Below, in pieces: positions 37,405-46,458 of a stretch of 64,000 nucleotides of DNA. This DNA comes from Algibacter_G agarivorans (lineage in GTDB: Bacteria; Bacteroidota; Bacteroidia; Flavobacteriales; Flavobacteriaceae). Numbering within the stretch: position 1 is the first letter of the stretch; every line of letters begins with the position of its first letter. The stretch is from the NCBI RefSeq assembly GCF_039543245.1, contig NZ_BAABJJ010000012.1:167085-231084 (forward strand), written 5' to 3'. A program made the translations under genes and the position numbers. The notes beneath the pieces were generated by a model that saw only the letters and a list, made by a program, of their open reading frames with translations, was not told the origin of the DNA and searched no databases.

Positions 37405-38409
37405 TTAATTTAATTCAATCTCGTAATTTAATCGATTTGTAAGTGATATCAATTCTTTTTTTGATTTGAAAATATTCATAAAAAGCTGATTTCCCCATCC
37501 TATTTTTTTTGCAAAATCATTAAATGATTCTTCTTTCCAATTAAAACCATCTTTCCAAAAGCTTGTTGGAGAAACATAACAAAACGTATAATCGTAAATA
37601 AAACTTGAATCATTAACATGACTATCCTTCGGTATCTTTTCAGAAGCAAGCAATGTTATTTTATTTTCCAAGCATGATTGCCTTATCTTTTTTATTAAAC
37701 CAGGATAATCCTCTCTAACACTATCCAAATTAAAATCATTGTACTCTGTATTGCCAATTTTCCTGATGGGTCTTATTTGAAGAATATCAAAACTTTTTCC
37801 GTCGAAAAAATCAAATAAATCATTCAATTCATAAAAATTATCTTTATTAAAAGTGTAATTAATCCTCACTTTAAAATCATAGCTATTCTTTAAATGCTGA
37901 AACGCCCTGAATACATCATGAAACTTTTCATAATTACCTTTTTTCATAAAATTTTCATAACTCTCTTTTGTAACTCCATGCAAAGAAATAGTAAACTCAT
38001 TCAACCCAGCTTTTAAAAGCTCTTCTATACTTTCAGAATTTAATAAGTTAGCATTAGTAGTCAATGAAATATATGGTACATCATACTTTTTACCCAACCT
38101 AACAAGTTTTGGTAGGTTTTTAAAAAGAGTAGGCTCAGTTCCACACCCTATTTGAAGTTTTAAAGCTCTTTTGAATATAGTTTTTGCAACTCGATCCAAC
38201 TCATCTTCCTTAAACTGACCTTTTAGTTTTTTTACATATTCTTTATCAGTGAAATAGCACATCTTACAACGAAGATTACAGGCTAAAACAGGATCAAGAT
38301 TAACAGCTAAATAGCGTTTATTAAAAACATGAAGCAACCAAATAGCAAAAAACTTAAGGCGATAGTTTTTAATCTTCCTGTTAAGCTTTAGTAGCTTGTA
38401 TACATTCAT
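37405..38409 (-). CDS. radical SAM protein of unknown substrate
   Basis: A 334-aa radical SAM enzyme with the cluster motif CNLRCKMC (C-x3-C-x2-C) at ~45-52 and an IGCGTEPTLFKNL block in place of the common GGGEP. The C-terminal half (~240-334) has one cysteine (YTFCYVSP) and lacks a full SPASM set. A basic, slightly hydrophobic N-terminus (1-40) precedes the core. It lies 1 bp after trhO and 20 bp before trhP. Substrate unknown; the location suggests tRNA or cofactor work, without direct proof. Confidence 0.85.
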   Translation of the reverse strand: MNVYKLLKLNRKIKNYRLKFFAIWLLHVFNKRYLAVNLDPVLACNLRCKMCYFTDKEYVKKLKGQFKEDELDRVAKTIFKRALKLQIGCGTEPTLFKNLPKLVRLGKKYDVPYISLTTNANLLNSESIEELLKAGLNEFTISLHGVTKESYENFMKKGNYEKFHDVFRAFQHLKNSYDFKVRINYTFNKDNFYELNDLFDFFDGKSFDILQIRPIRKIGNTEYNDFNLDSVREDYPGLIKKIRQSCLENKITLLASEKIPKDSHVNDSSFIYDYTFCYVSPTSFWKDGFNWKEESFNDFAKKIGWGNQLFMNIFKSKKELISLTNRLNYEIELN

Positions 38410-38410
38410 A

Positions 38411-39475
38411 TTATTTCTTTAAAATCTCAAAAATATTCCTCAAATCTTTTTTATAGGGCAAGTGATCGGCACGTCCTTTTTTAAAAATATCATTGCTATT
38501 ACCTTGCCCTTTGCGAAGTTCTTTTTGTTCTTCGTGTGGCAAAGCGTTTATTTCTTTACAATTTGTTGAGCAGCAATTGTTCATTTCTGCTTTACACTCA
38601 TCACATTGAATAAACAATAAATGACAAGCTTCATTGGCACAATTGGTATGCACATCAAATGGGGTTCCGCATTGGTGGCAATTAGCAATAACATCATCAC
38701 TAATGCGTTCTGCTCTGCGCTCATCAAACACAAAATTCTGACCTAAAAACTTGTTTTCAAGGTTTTCGTCGTTCACTTGTCTGGTATATTCAATAATACC
38801 GCCCTCTAACTGATATACGTTTTTAAAACCCTTATGCTTAAAATAGGCACTCGCTTTTTCGCATCGAATGCCGCCAGTACAATACATAACCAAGTTTTTA
38901 TCTTCTTTATGGTCTTTTAAATCATCTTCAATAATATCTAAAGATTCTCTAAACGTGTCAACATCTGGAGTTACGGCGTTTTTAAAATGACCTATTTCGC
39001 TTTCATAATGGTTACGCATATCAACCAAAATAGTTTTTTCATCTTCGATAAGGGCATTGAATTTATCTGCACCAACATGAATACCTTTGTTGGTAACATC
39101 AAACGTATGGTCATTCAATCCATCGGCAACAATTTTATTACGGACTTTTACTTTTAACTTTAAAAACGATTTATTGTCTTGCTCAACAGCAATATTTAAT
39201 CGGATGTCTTTTAAAAAATCAATAGAATCTAGGTGTGTCTTAAATTCGTTGAAACGGTCTGCCGGAAGTGAAAGTTGCCCATTAATACCCTCGTGTGCCA
39301 CATAAATCCTACCTAAAACGTCTAATGCATCCCAAGTAATAAATAAATGGTCTCTAAAAAGTTGTGGATTGCCAATTTTGGCATACTGGTAAAAAGAAAG
39401 GGTTAATCGATTTTTTCCTGTTTTATCGATTAATTCTGCTCTTTCTTTTGAACTTAATTTATTGTACAGTTGCAT
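38411..39475 (-). CDS. trhO: oxygen-dependent tRNA uridine(34) hydroxylase TrhO
   Basis: A 354-aa rhodanese-family enzyme (YceA type) that hydroxylates U34 of tRNA with O2. The N-terminal part (~1-110) is the UPF0176 domain with GINGQLSLP; the rhodanese active loop is YCTGGIRCEKAS, with the catalytic cysteine in IRC. The C-terminal part (~240-354) has a Cys-rich segment (CHQCGTPFDVHTNC, CDECKAEMNNCC) that could bind zinc. First gene of the minus-strand trhO-rSAM-trhP-ferredoxin unit. Confidence 0.93.
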   Translation of the reverse strand: MQLYNKLSSKERAELIDKTGKNRLTLSFYQYAKIGNPQLFRDHLFITWDALDVLGRIYVAHEGINGQLSLPADRFNEFKTHLDSIDFLKDIRLNIAVEQDNKSFLKLKVKVRNKIVADGLNDHTFDVTNKGIHVGADKFNALIEDEKTILVDMRNHYESEIGHFKNAVTPDVDTFRESLDIIEDDLKDHKEDKNLVMYCTGGIRCEKASAYFKHKGFKNVYQLEGGIIEYTRQVNDENLENKFLGQNFVFDERRAERISDDVIANCHQCGTPFDVHTNCANEACHLLFIQCDECKAEMNNCCSTNCKEINALPHEEQKELRKGQGNSNDIFKKGRADHLPYKKDLRNIFEILKK

Positions 39476-39552
39476 GCTATACTAATTTTTAAGGTTAAAG
39501 ACATATTTTGAAACGCAAAAATACAATTTTAAAGGGACAGGGTGAATGCATT

Positions 39553-39588
39553 GTATAAAAAAAGCACCTAAATAAATATTTAGGTGCT
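39553..39588 (-). terminator. terminator hairpin oriented to the minus strand, upstream of trhO
   Basis: Arms AGCACCTAAAT (39563-39573) and ATTTAGGTGCT (39578-39588) with the A run at 39557-39563, which reads as a U run on the minus strand. Nothing annotated on the minus strand lies upstream (39589-39832), so the RNA it ends is unidentified. Confidence 0.65.
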
Positions 39589-39832
39589 CCAAGTTGAGTT
39601 TGAGTTAGTCGTTTAGTTAACAACTCATTATTGTAAATTTCATAGCAAAAAAATTTCCTTTTTCATTATATAGATGCAAAATAAGTAAAAGGGTTGCGTG
39701 CTATTATTCTTTTTATTCTAGATTTTATTGAAAAGCACCTTTTTATTTCAAGGTTTATGTTGAAAACTATTATTGTACCATGACAAAAGATGTAGTATTT
39801 TAGCGTACCTAATTTCAGAAAAAAATATATAA
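39589..39832. other. recA upstream region without ORF
   Basis: Part of the 357-bp trhO-recA spacer. It must carry the recA promoter; GATGTAGTATTTTAGCG at ~39788 is the best -7-like site and does not match TAnnTTTG. I see no LexA-type palindrome. A minus-strand small RNA ending at the 39553-39588 hairpin is possible. Confidence 0.35.
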
Positions 39833-40834
39833 ATGAGCAGTGAAAAAGAAGCTAAATTAAAAGCACTTAAACTTACATTAGACAAACTAGATAAAGCCTA
39901 CGGCAAAGGAACGGTAATGAAAATGAGCGATGCAGCTATACAAGATGTAGAGGCTATCCCTTCTGGTTCTTTAGGCTTAGATATTGCGTTAGGCGTTGGA
40001 GGTTATCCACGAGGGCGTGTTATAGAAATTTATGGACCAGAATCTTCTGGAAAAACCACATTAACACTACATGCTATTGCTGAAGCTCAAAAAGCTGGAG
40101 GTATTGCGGCTTTTATTGATGCAGAGCATGCTTTTGATAGATTTTATGCCGAAAAATTAGGTATAGATATTGATAATTTAATCATCTCACAACCCGATAA
40201 CGGGGAGCAAGCTTTAGAAATTACCGATAATTTAATACGTTCTGGAGCTATTGATATTGTTGTAATCGATTCTGTTGCAGCCTTAACCCCTAAAAGTGAA
40301 ATTGAGGGTGAAATGGGTGACTCTAAAATGGGATTGCATGCCCGTTTAATGTCTCAAGCTTTAAGGAAGCTTACAGGATCCATTAGTAAAACCAACTGTA
40401 CCGTAATATTTATTAACCAATTACGTGAAAAAATTGGAGTGATGTTTGGCAATCCGGAAACCACAACCGGTGGTAATGCTTTAAAATTCTATGCTTCTGT
40501 AAGATTAGACATTAGACGCTCTACTCAAATAAAAAGTACAGATGGCGATGTTATGGGTAATAAAACAAGAGTTAAAGTGGTTAAAAACAAAGTGGCTCCG
40601 CCATTTAAATTAGCCGAGTTTGATATTATGTATGGCGAAGGCGTTTCAAAAGTTGGTGAAATTCTAGATTTGGCTGTTCAATATGAAATTGTTAAAAAGA
40701 GCGGTTCTTGGTTTAGCTATGATGAGACCAAACTGGGTCAAGGTCGTGATGCTGTAAAAGCACTAATTAAAGACAATCCTGAGCTTATGGACGAATTGGA
40801 AGCCAAGGTTAGAAAAATGGTGTCTGAGAAATAG
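39833..40834 (+). CDS. recA: recombinase RecA
   Basis: A 333-aa RecA. Walker A is GPESSGKTT, Walker B IVVIDSVAAL, with loop L2 around MFGNPETTTGGNALKFYAS and the PPFKLAEFDIMYGEG interface. It forms ATP-dependent filaments on single-stranded DNA for recombination and repair. Length and ends are standard, without an intein. The gene stands alone between the minus-strand tRNA modification cluster and a strong terminator. Confidence 0.98.
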   Translation: MSSEKEAKLKALKLTLDKLDKAYGKGTVMKMSDAAIQDVEAIPSGSLGLDIALGVGGYPRGRVIEIYGPESSGKTTLTLHAIAEAQKAGGIAAFIDAEHAFDRFYAEKLGIDIDNLIISQPDNGEQALEITDNLIRSGAIDIVVIDSVAALTPKSEIEGEMGDSKMGLHARLMSQALRKLTGSISKTNCTVIFINQLREKIGVMFGNPETTTGGNALKFYASVRLDIRRSTQIKSTDGDVMGNKTRVKVVKNKVAPPFKLAEFDIMYGEGVSKVGEILDLAVQYEIVKKSGSWFSYDETKLGQGRDAVKALIKDNPELMDELEAKVRKMVSEK

Positions 40835-40860
40835 AAAAAAAATATTTAAATGAAAAGTTA

Positions 40861-40887
40861 AAAAATCCCGTTAATTCGGGATTTTTT
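40861..40887 (+). terminator. Rho-independent terminator of recA
   Basis: Arms AAAAATCCCG and CGGGATTTTT around TTAATT, followed by T, 27 bp after the recA stop. Confidence 0.9.
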
Positions 40888-40965
40888 GGTTTCATACGCA
40901 ACCTTTCCGAGTATTTTGCATCTACAAAGTGCAAACATGTATATTTAACCCTAAATTTACTTGCT

Positions 40966-41376
40966 ATGAAAAGATTTATTGTACTTTGTTTAACACTAGT
41001 ACTATTTTCATCTTGCAGTATTGATGATGATGGTACAACTTATAGTTTTGACGTTTTACCTGTTGAGAGTGTGGATATTCCTAATGAATTTACATTAGGA
41101 GAAACATATCCTATCACAGTGTCTTATTTAAGACCCTCAACATGCCATGCATTTAAAGAGTTTTATTATTTAAAAGAAAATAATGAACGTACTGTTGCTC
41201 CTATAACTTATGTTTTTGATAGGAACGATTGCGAAACTCTTGAAAATGAATTGGTAGAAGCTACTTTTAATTTTATTGTAACCAGCAATGGTTCCTATAT
41301 TTTTAAATTTTGGCAAGGTGAAGATAACGAAGGGGAAACTCAATATTTGACTATTGAAGTTCCTGTTGTTGATTAA
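40966..41376 (+). CDS. small lipoprotein of unknown function
   Basis: A 136-aa protein with a lipoprotein signal (MKRFIVLCLTLVLFSSCSID; C17) and an acidic stretch after the cysteine (IDDDG). The rest is beta-rich, with two further cysteines (PSTCHAF and NDCETL) about 26 residues apart that could form a disulfide. It looks like an Ig-fold lipoprotein of Bacteroidetes. It precedes the sigma factor gene by ~40 bp; whether it is part of that system is unclear. Confidence 0.75.
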   Translation: MKRFIVLCLTLVLFSSCSIDDDGTTYSFDVLPVESVDIPNEFTLGETYPITVSYLRPSTCHAFKEFYYLKENNERTVAPITYVFDRNDCETLENELVEATFNFIVTSNGSYIFKFWQGEDNEGETQYLTIEVPVVD

Positions 41377-41414
41377 ACTATGGTATGCATTTTTAAGTAT
41401 TAATTAACACATGT

Positions 41415-41963
41415 TTGATTTTGAGTTTAAAACAACTCATAGAAAATTGTAAAATTGATGATACTAAAGCACAAGGTGAATTATATAAACTCTTTTCGAG
41501 TAAACTATTCTCCGTATGCTTAAAGTATTCAAGAAACTATGCTGAAGCAGAAGATAATCTGCAAGATGCATTTTTAACGATTTTTAAAAAAATTGAACAA
41601 TATAAAGGCAAAGGCTCTTTTGAAGGTTGGTTAAAACGCATTACTGTAAATACCGTATTGCAACGCTACCGAAACGAAAAGGTTTTTGATATTATAAACG
41701 AAAACACTATTGAAGACGTTGAGTTAGAAGTTGATGAAGCCCAAGTTTCCATTGATTATCTTTTACAAATTATTCAGGAATTACCAGATAGATACCGATT
41801 GGTTTTTAACCTATATGTGCTTGATGGATATTCACACAAGGACATAGCAGAAATGCTAAATATAAATTTAGGAACTTCAAAATCTAATTTATCGCGAGCT
41901 AGGCAGATTTTGAAACAAACCATTGAGGATTATAAAACAACACAACGTTTACAATCATTATAA
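41415..41963 (+). CDS. ECF-type RNA polymerase sigma factor
   Basis: A 182-aa sigma-70 family protein. Region 2 covers ~20-85 (AEDNLQDAFLTIFKKIEQY, GSFEGWLKRITVNTVL) and region 4 ~125-175 (LPDRYRLVFNLYVLDGYSHK, DIAEMLNINLGTSKSNLSRA). No ATG precedes; the start is a TTG at 41415 or 41421. The stop overlaps the ATG of the next gene by one base (TAATG), tying it to that membrane protein, a typical sigma/anti-sigma arrangement. Regulon unknown. Confidence 0.9.
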   Translation: MILSLKQLIENCKIDDTKAQGELYKLFSSKLFSVCLKYSRNYAEAEDNLQDAFLTIFKKIEQYKGKGSFEGWLKRITVNTVLQRYRNEKVFDIINENTIEDVELEVDEAQVSIDYLLQIIQELPDRYRLVFNLYVLDGYSHKDIAEMLNINLGTSKSNLSRARQILKQTIEDYKTTQRLQSL

Positions 41964-43504
41964 TGAGTGATAAAAAACATATAGACAGATTATTTCAAGA
42001 AAGTTTCAAGGATTTTGAAGCCACTCCCAGTGATGCTGTTTGGCAAAATATTGAAACAAAACTTAACCAGAAAAAGAAAAAACGTCATATTATTCCAATC
42101 TGGTGGCGTTATGCTGGTGTTGCAGCTTTATTAATACTTCTTTTAACTATTGATGTTAATTATTTAAACAATACTGACGATACGCAACAAAATCAAGTTG
42201 TAGAAACAGAAAATAATACTGATGAAAAAACAAACATTAATGGTAATAAACCTTTAGATAATGCCGATAAAATTGAAAGCATCATCACTGATAATAACAA
42301 ATCTGGAGAAACTTTAAACAAATCATCTGAAACAAAACTTGAAGCACGAACAAATAAAATAACACCTTCAAAGGAGTCATCAATTGCTGAAAATTCTTCT
42401 TCAAAAAATAAGAATGAAAGCAAAACCAACCTATCTTCAGATAAAATATTGAATACTAACAACAACCAGTTAAATCAAAAAAACAGTAGTAATAACGCTT
42501 TTGCAAATCAATCCGAAGAAAAAAATAGTGTTATAAAACTTCCAAATAATCCGAAAAGCAATCATGTTATTGGGGCTTCTAATGAAGAAAAAAACAACAG
42601 TTCCATTAAAAACGAAACTCCTTTAATTAATAAGGAAAAAGGAAAAGAACTCATAAATAATACGTCCAAAAACACTATTATAGCTGAATTAGAAAAAGAA
42701 ACGCCCGAAAACGTTGTGGACAATAAAATACAGGAAAATGCACTTACTATAGAGGAAGCCCTAGATAAAAACAAAGATATTATTGAAGAAACAAATCAAA
42801 ACAGATGGAGTATAGCTCCTAATGCTGCGCCTGTTTATTTTAATACCTTAGGAGAAGGCTCATCTTTAGACCCTCAGTTTAATAGCAATTCTAAAAGTGG
42901 CGAACTTAATATGAGTTATGGTATTTCTGCCAGTTATGCTATAAATAATAAACTTAAAGTTCGTTCTGGTATTAATAAAGTTAATTTGGGCTATAACACA
43001 AACGATGTTATTGTTTTTCAGTCTCCTGGTTTAAGCACTAATACCAGTGCCTTACAAAACGTTAATGGAGGTAGAGGTTCTGTTTCCCTTATTAGCGCTG
43101 AAAGTTTAAATAGCGATTCGCCTGAATCACTCGCATCTTCGAACTCCTCAATTAACCAAGCTTTAGGCTATATAGAAATACCTTTAGAAATTCAATATAC
43201 CCTTTCTGATAAAAAATTAGGTATTAACGTTATTGGTGGTTTTAGTTCATTCTTTTTAAACAACAATGAAATATTTTCTGAAGCTGAAAATGGCAATAGA
43301 ACCTTTTTAGGCGAAGCCAATAACATAAACACAATAAGCTATAGTGCTAATTTTGGTTTAGGTTTAAACTACCAAGTCTCTAAAAAAATAGACTTAAATT
43401 TAGAACCTATATTTAAATATCAAATTAATACGTTTAAAAATACTTCAGGAGATTTTACACCTTTTTTCATAGGTGTTTATACTGGATTCGCCATTAAGTT
43501 CTAG
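41963..43504 (+). CDS. candidate anti-sigma protein with TM segment, long linker and C-terminal beta-barrel
   Basis: A 513-aa protein. Residues 1-46 are a charged cytosolic arm (HIDRLFQESFKDFEATPSDA) of the kind seen before the TM in Bacteroidetes anti-sigma partners. A TM lies at ~49-64. Residues ~70-278 are low-complexity Asn/Lys/Ser/Glu-rich linker. Residues ~281-513 (NRWSIAPNAAPVYFN to the end) look like an outer-membrane barrel ending FFIGVYTGFAIKF. If so, one chain links the inner and outer membranes next to its sigma factor. Function by context; no anti-sigma family assigned. Confidence 0.7.
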   Translation: MSDKKHIDRLFQESFKDFEATPSDAVWQNIETKLNQKKKKRHIIPIWWRYAGVAALLILLLTIDVNYLNNTDDTQQNQVVETENNTDEKTNINGNKPLDNADKIESIITDNNKSGETLNKSSETKLEARTNKITPSKESSIAENSSSKNKNESKTNLSSDKILNTNNNQLNQKNSSNNAFANQSEEKNSVIKLPNNPKSNHVIGASNEEKNNSSIKNETPLINKEKGKELINNTSKNTIIAELEKETPENVVDNKIQENALTIEEALDKNKDIIEETNQNRWSIAPNAAPVYFNTLGEGSSLDPQFNSNSKSGELNMSYGISASYAINNKLKVRSGINKVNLGYNTNDVIVFQSPGLSTNTSALQNVNGGRGSVSLISAESLNSDSPESLASSNSSINQALGYIEIPLEIQYTLSDKKLGINVIGGFSSFFLNNNEIFSEAENGNRTFLGEANNINTISYSANFGLGLNYQVSKKIDLNLEPIFKYQINTFKNTSGDFTPFFIGVYTGFAIKF

Positions 43505-43521
43505 GTTTTTGGTTAGATCTA

Positions 43522-43557
43522 GATATACATTTTCAATTAAGCTCGAAAATGTATATC
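43522..43557. repeat. 13-bp inverted repeat
   Basis: GATATACATTTTC and GAAAATGTATATC around a 10-nt loop, between the barrel protein stop and the bidirectional terminator. Could reinforce termination. Confidence 0.6.
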
Positions 43558-43560
43558 AAA

Positions 43561-43592
43561 AAAAAACTGCTCGTCCCCTCGAGCAGTTTTTT
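43561..43592. terminator. bidirectional terminator
   Basis: Arms AAAAAACTGCTCG and CGAGCAGTTTTTT around TCCCCT; A and T runs on both sides serve the plus-strand barrel gene and the minus-strand small ORF. Confidence 0.9.
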
Positions 43593-43601
43593 ATTAATTA
43601 T

Positions 43602-43712
43602 TTATTTGTAACGTCTTTTTGAATTCCAAACTATTGAGCTTGCGTTTCTAAAGGTTTTTGTTACTGTTCCAACTTTACTTTCTACTGCAATTTTTCGACT
43701 ACTTGTTTTCAT
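43602..43712 (-). CDS. very small basic protein (36 aa)
   Basis: ATG 43712 to stop 43602: MKTSSRKIAVESKVGTVTKT, then FRNASSIVWNSKRRYK. Strongly basic, no hydrophobic segment. A good terminator lies 10 bp after its stop on the minus strand, which supports a real transcript. I do not recognise it. Confidence 0.45.
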   Translation of the reverse strand: MKTSSRKIAVESKVGTVTKTFRNASSIVWNSKRRYK

Positions 43713-44065
43713 GATTTTATTTATATTTTAATGGTGCAAAAATAAACGCCTTAGAGTCAATGAAAAACAACAATTTTCGTAAGATTATATGCTATATTAT
43801 CTTTACAACCCGTTTATGCCCTTTTTACAAGCCTAAACCAATAGATAGCTGCTCTAATTTTTATTTTTCATAAAAAAGAACCTATTATTTTGTCTTACTA
43901 GTGTTTAAAAATACAGATTTCCATAATTATAAAAGATGAAAAATATTAATTATACGTGCAAGATTTTTGTTGTTAAGAGACTGTGATTAAAAACTCTTTT
44001 TAATAAACTTTCAACTTCTAAACTTTTACATTACTTTTGGTTCTTTAAAATCAATCTAAATAAGC
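43713..44065. promoter_or_regulatory. feoA upstream region with -7 box
   Basis: No ORF in 353 bp. TACTTTTG at 44032-44039 matches TAnnTTTG and lies 26 bp before the TTG start of feoA; the -33 position has only TTTC. No clear Fur or DtxR palindrome is visible, although iron control would be expected. Confidence 0.5.
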
Positions 44066-44302
44066 TTGCAGTACACATTAGCACATCTAAAACGTGGCGA
44101 AAAGGGTATCATTACTGATGTTTCATCTATTCACATTCCGTTAAAACTCTTAGAAATGGGATGTTTACCAGGTAACTCTGTTGAGCTTGTTCAGCTTGCT
44201 CCTTTTCATGACCCCATGTATTTAAACATAAATGGTACGCATTTAGCCATTAGAAAGGAAACCGCTTCTCATATTCTAATTGAAAAAGCAGGGCATGAGT
44301 AA
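44066..44302 (+). CDS. feoA: FeoA, ferrous iron transport accessory protein
   Basis: A 78-aa SH3-like FeoA. LAHLKRGEKGIITDVSSIHI and LLEMGCLPGNSVELVQLAPF are the family motifs. The start is TTG at 44066 (reads MQYTLAHL); no ATG is available. It overlaps feoB by 8 bp. FeoA works with FeoB in Fe(II) uptake; here it is a separate protein, whereas in some Bacteroidetes it is fused. Confidence 0.93.
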   Translation: MQYTLAHLKRGEKGIITDVSSIHIPLKLLEMGCLPGNSVELVQLAPFHDPMYLNINGTHLAIRKETASHILIEKAGHE

Positions 44303-46394
44303 ACAAATAAATGTTGCCTTAATTGGAAACCCAAATACTGGGAAAACCTCCGTTTTTAATGCCTTAACAGGTCTAAACCAAAAAGTAGGCAACTACCCAG
44401 GGATTACGGTTGAAAAAAAAGAAGGTATCTGTAAACTTCCTCGTGGTGTTAAGGCACATATTATTGATTTACCGGGAACTTACAGTTTAAATGCGTCATC
44501 ACTTGATGAAAACGTGGTTATTGAACTGCTTCTAAATAAAAATGACAAAGATTTTCCAGACATTGCTGTTGTTGTAAGTGACGTTGAAAACCTAAAACGA
44601 AATTTATTATTATTCACCCAAATTAAAGATTTAGAAATCCCTACACTGCTTGTCATTAACATGGCAGACCGCATGAATTACAAGGGTATTTCATTAGATA
44701 TTGATTATTTAGAAGAACATCTTAAAACTAAAATAGCACTAATTAGTACACGCAAAAATGAGGGTATTGATCATTTAAAAACCCTAATTACCAATTATAA
44801 AGATATTTCTATAACCCCATGTTTAAATGCTTCGGAAATTGACAAAGACTACTTTGATAATTTACGAAAAACGTTTCCTAATCAACTCTTGTACAAGCTT
44901 TGGTTGGTGATTACTCAAGATGTTAACTTCGGAAAAACAGACCGACAAGAAATAGATGCTGTTGCAGATTTTAAAATCAAAAGTAAAGCCGATTTAAAAC
45001 GTTTACAGCAAAAAGAAACCATAAAACGCTATCAGTTTATAAACAATGTGCTTAAAAAAGGGCAAACTATTGATGTTTCGCAAGCCAAGGACTTACGTAC
45101 AAAATTAGATAGAATTCTAACCCACAAAGTTTGGGGATATCTTATTTTCTTTGTCATTTTATTGACTATTTTTCAAGCCATTTATGATTGGTCAAGCGTG
45201 CCAATGGACTTTATAGATAGCACTTTTGCTTCGTTAAGCGAATGGACAAAAACGCAATTACCCCAGGGTGCTTTTACCAATTTAATAGCCGAAGGTATTA
45301 TTCCGGGGCTAGGTGGTATCGTGATATTTATTCCACAAATAGCCTTTTTATTTTTATTTATTGCTGTACTTGAAGAAAGCGGTTATATGAGTCGAGTGGT
45401 CTTTTTAATGGACCGCGTCATGCGACGATTTGGGTTAAGCGGAAAAAGTGTAGTCCCTTTAATTTCTGGTACTGCTTGTGCTATTCCAGCAATTATGGCA
45501 ACCAGGAATATTGAAAGTTGGAAAGAGCGTTTAATAACCATTTTGGTAACACCTTTTACCACATGCTCCGCTAGACTACCAGTATATTTAATTATTATTG
45601 CTCTAGTTATTCCTGAAGGGCGATTTCTAGGTTTGGGCTATCAAGCCTTAACCCTAATGCTTTTATATTTAATTGGCTTTGGAGCCGCCGTTATTTCAGC
45701 ATATATCCTCAACAAAATATTGAAAATTAAGAGCAAAACGTTTTTTGTAGTAGAAATGCCCAATTACAAATTACCCCTTTTTAAAAATGTGGCTTTAACA
45801 GTTATTGAAAGAACAAAAGCATTTGTTTTTGGTGCTGGTAAAATCATTTTAGCTATATCTATTGTACTTTGGTTTTTAGCATCTTATGGACCAGGGGACC
45901 AATTCAATAACGCCGAAGACATTATCAAAACAGAATATGCTTCTAATCATTTAGCTGAAGCAGATTTACAACAAAAAATAGCATCATACAAACTAGAACA
46001 TTCCTTTATTGGTATAACAGGACGTGCCATAGAACCTGCCATTAGACCATTGGGGTACGATTGGAAAATAGGAATAGCTATAGTAAGTTCTTTTGCCGCT
46101 CGTGAAGTATTTGTTGGAACTTTAGCAACTATTTATAGTGTTGGGAACGATGATGAAGCGACTATAAAAAATAGAATGGCAGCAGAAGTGAATCCTATTT
46201 TAGGAGGGCCTTTATTTACCTTTGCTTCGGGTATTTCACTACTATTATTTTACGCATTCGCCATGCAATGCATGAGCACATTAGCTATTGTGAAACGAGA
46301 AACAAATAGCTGGAAATGGCCAATATTACAGCTAGTTATTATGACAGCATTTGCGTATATTGTAGCTTTAATTGCGTTTCAGTTTTTGAAATAA
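44295..46394 (+). CDS. feoB: FeoB, ferrous iron transporter
   Basis: A 699-aa transporter from the ATG at 44295 (MSKQINVALIGNPNTGKTSV); an upstream TTG at 44280 would be inside feoA. The N-terminal G domain has G1 GNPNTGKTS, G3 DLPGTYSL and G4 NMAD. The membrane part holds the paired Gate motifs with the conserved cysteine (SGTACAIPAIMATR) and FTTCSARLPVYLII. It imports Fe(II) across the inner membrane. Encoded with feoA upstream and the small Cys-rich partner downstream. Confidence 0.97.
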   Translation: MSKQINVALIGNPNTGKTSVFNALTGLNQKVGNYPGITVEKKEGICKLPRGVKAHIIDLPGTYSLNASSLDENVVIELLLNKNDKDFPDIAVVVSDVENLKRNLLLFTQIKDLEIPTLLVINMADRMNYKGISLDIDYLEEHLKTKIALISTRKNEGIDHLKTLITNYKDISITPCLNASEIDKDYFDNLRKTFPNQLLYKLWLVITQDVNFGKTDRQEIDAVADFKIKSKADLKRLQQKETIKRYQFINNVLKKGQTIDVSQAKDLRTKLDRILTHKVWGYLIFFVILLTIFQAIYDWSSVPMDFIDSTFASLSEWTKTQLPQGAFTNLIAEGIIPGLGGIVIFIPQIAFLFLFIAVLEESGYMSRVVFLMDRVMRRFGLSGKSVVPLISGTACAIPAIMATRNIESWKERLITILVTPFTTCSARLPVYLIIIALVIPEGRFLGLGYQALTLMLLYLIGFGAAVISAYILNKILKIKSKTFFVVEMPNYKLPLFKNVALTVIERTKAFVFGAGKIILAISIVLWFLASYGPGDQFNNAEDIIKTEYASNHLAEADLQQKIASYKLEHSFIGITGRAIEPAIRPLGYDWKIGIAIVSSFAAREVFVGTLATIYSVGNDDEATIKNRMAAEVNPILGGPLFTFASGISLLLFYAFAMQCMSTLAIVKRETNSWKWPILQLVIMTAFAYIVALIAFQFLK

Positions 46395-46400
46395 CTATAT

Positions 46401-46418
46401 TTCCTGTAAAGACAGGAA
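46401..46418. repeat. hairpin repeat after feoB
   Basis: TTCCTGT/ACAGGAA around AAAG, a variant of the CCTGC-GAAA-GCAGG repeat found inside ogt. Confidence 0.55.
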
Positions 46419-46458
46419 TCTTATGAAATGAAACGATTATTGTCTCGACAAAATAAAA

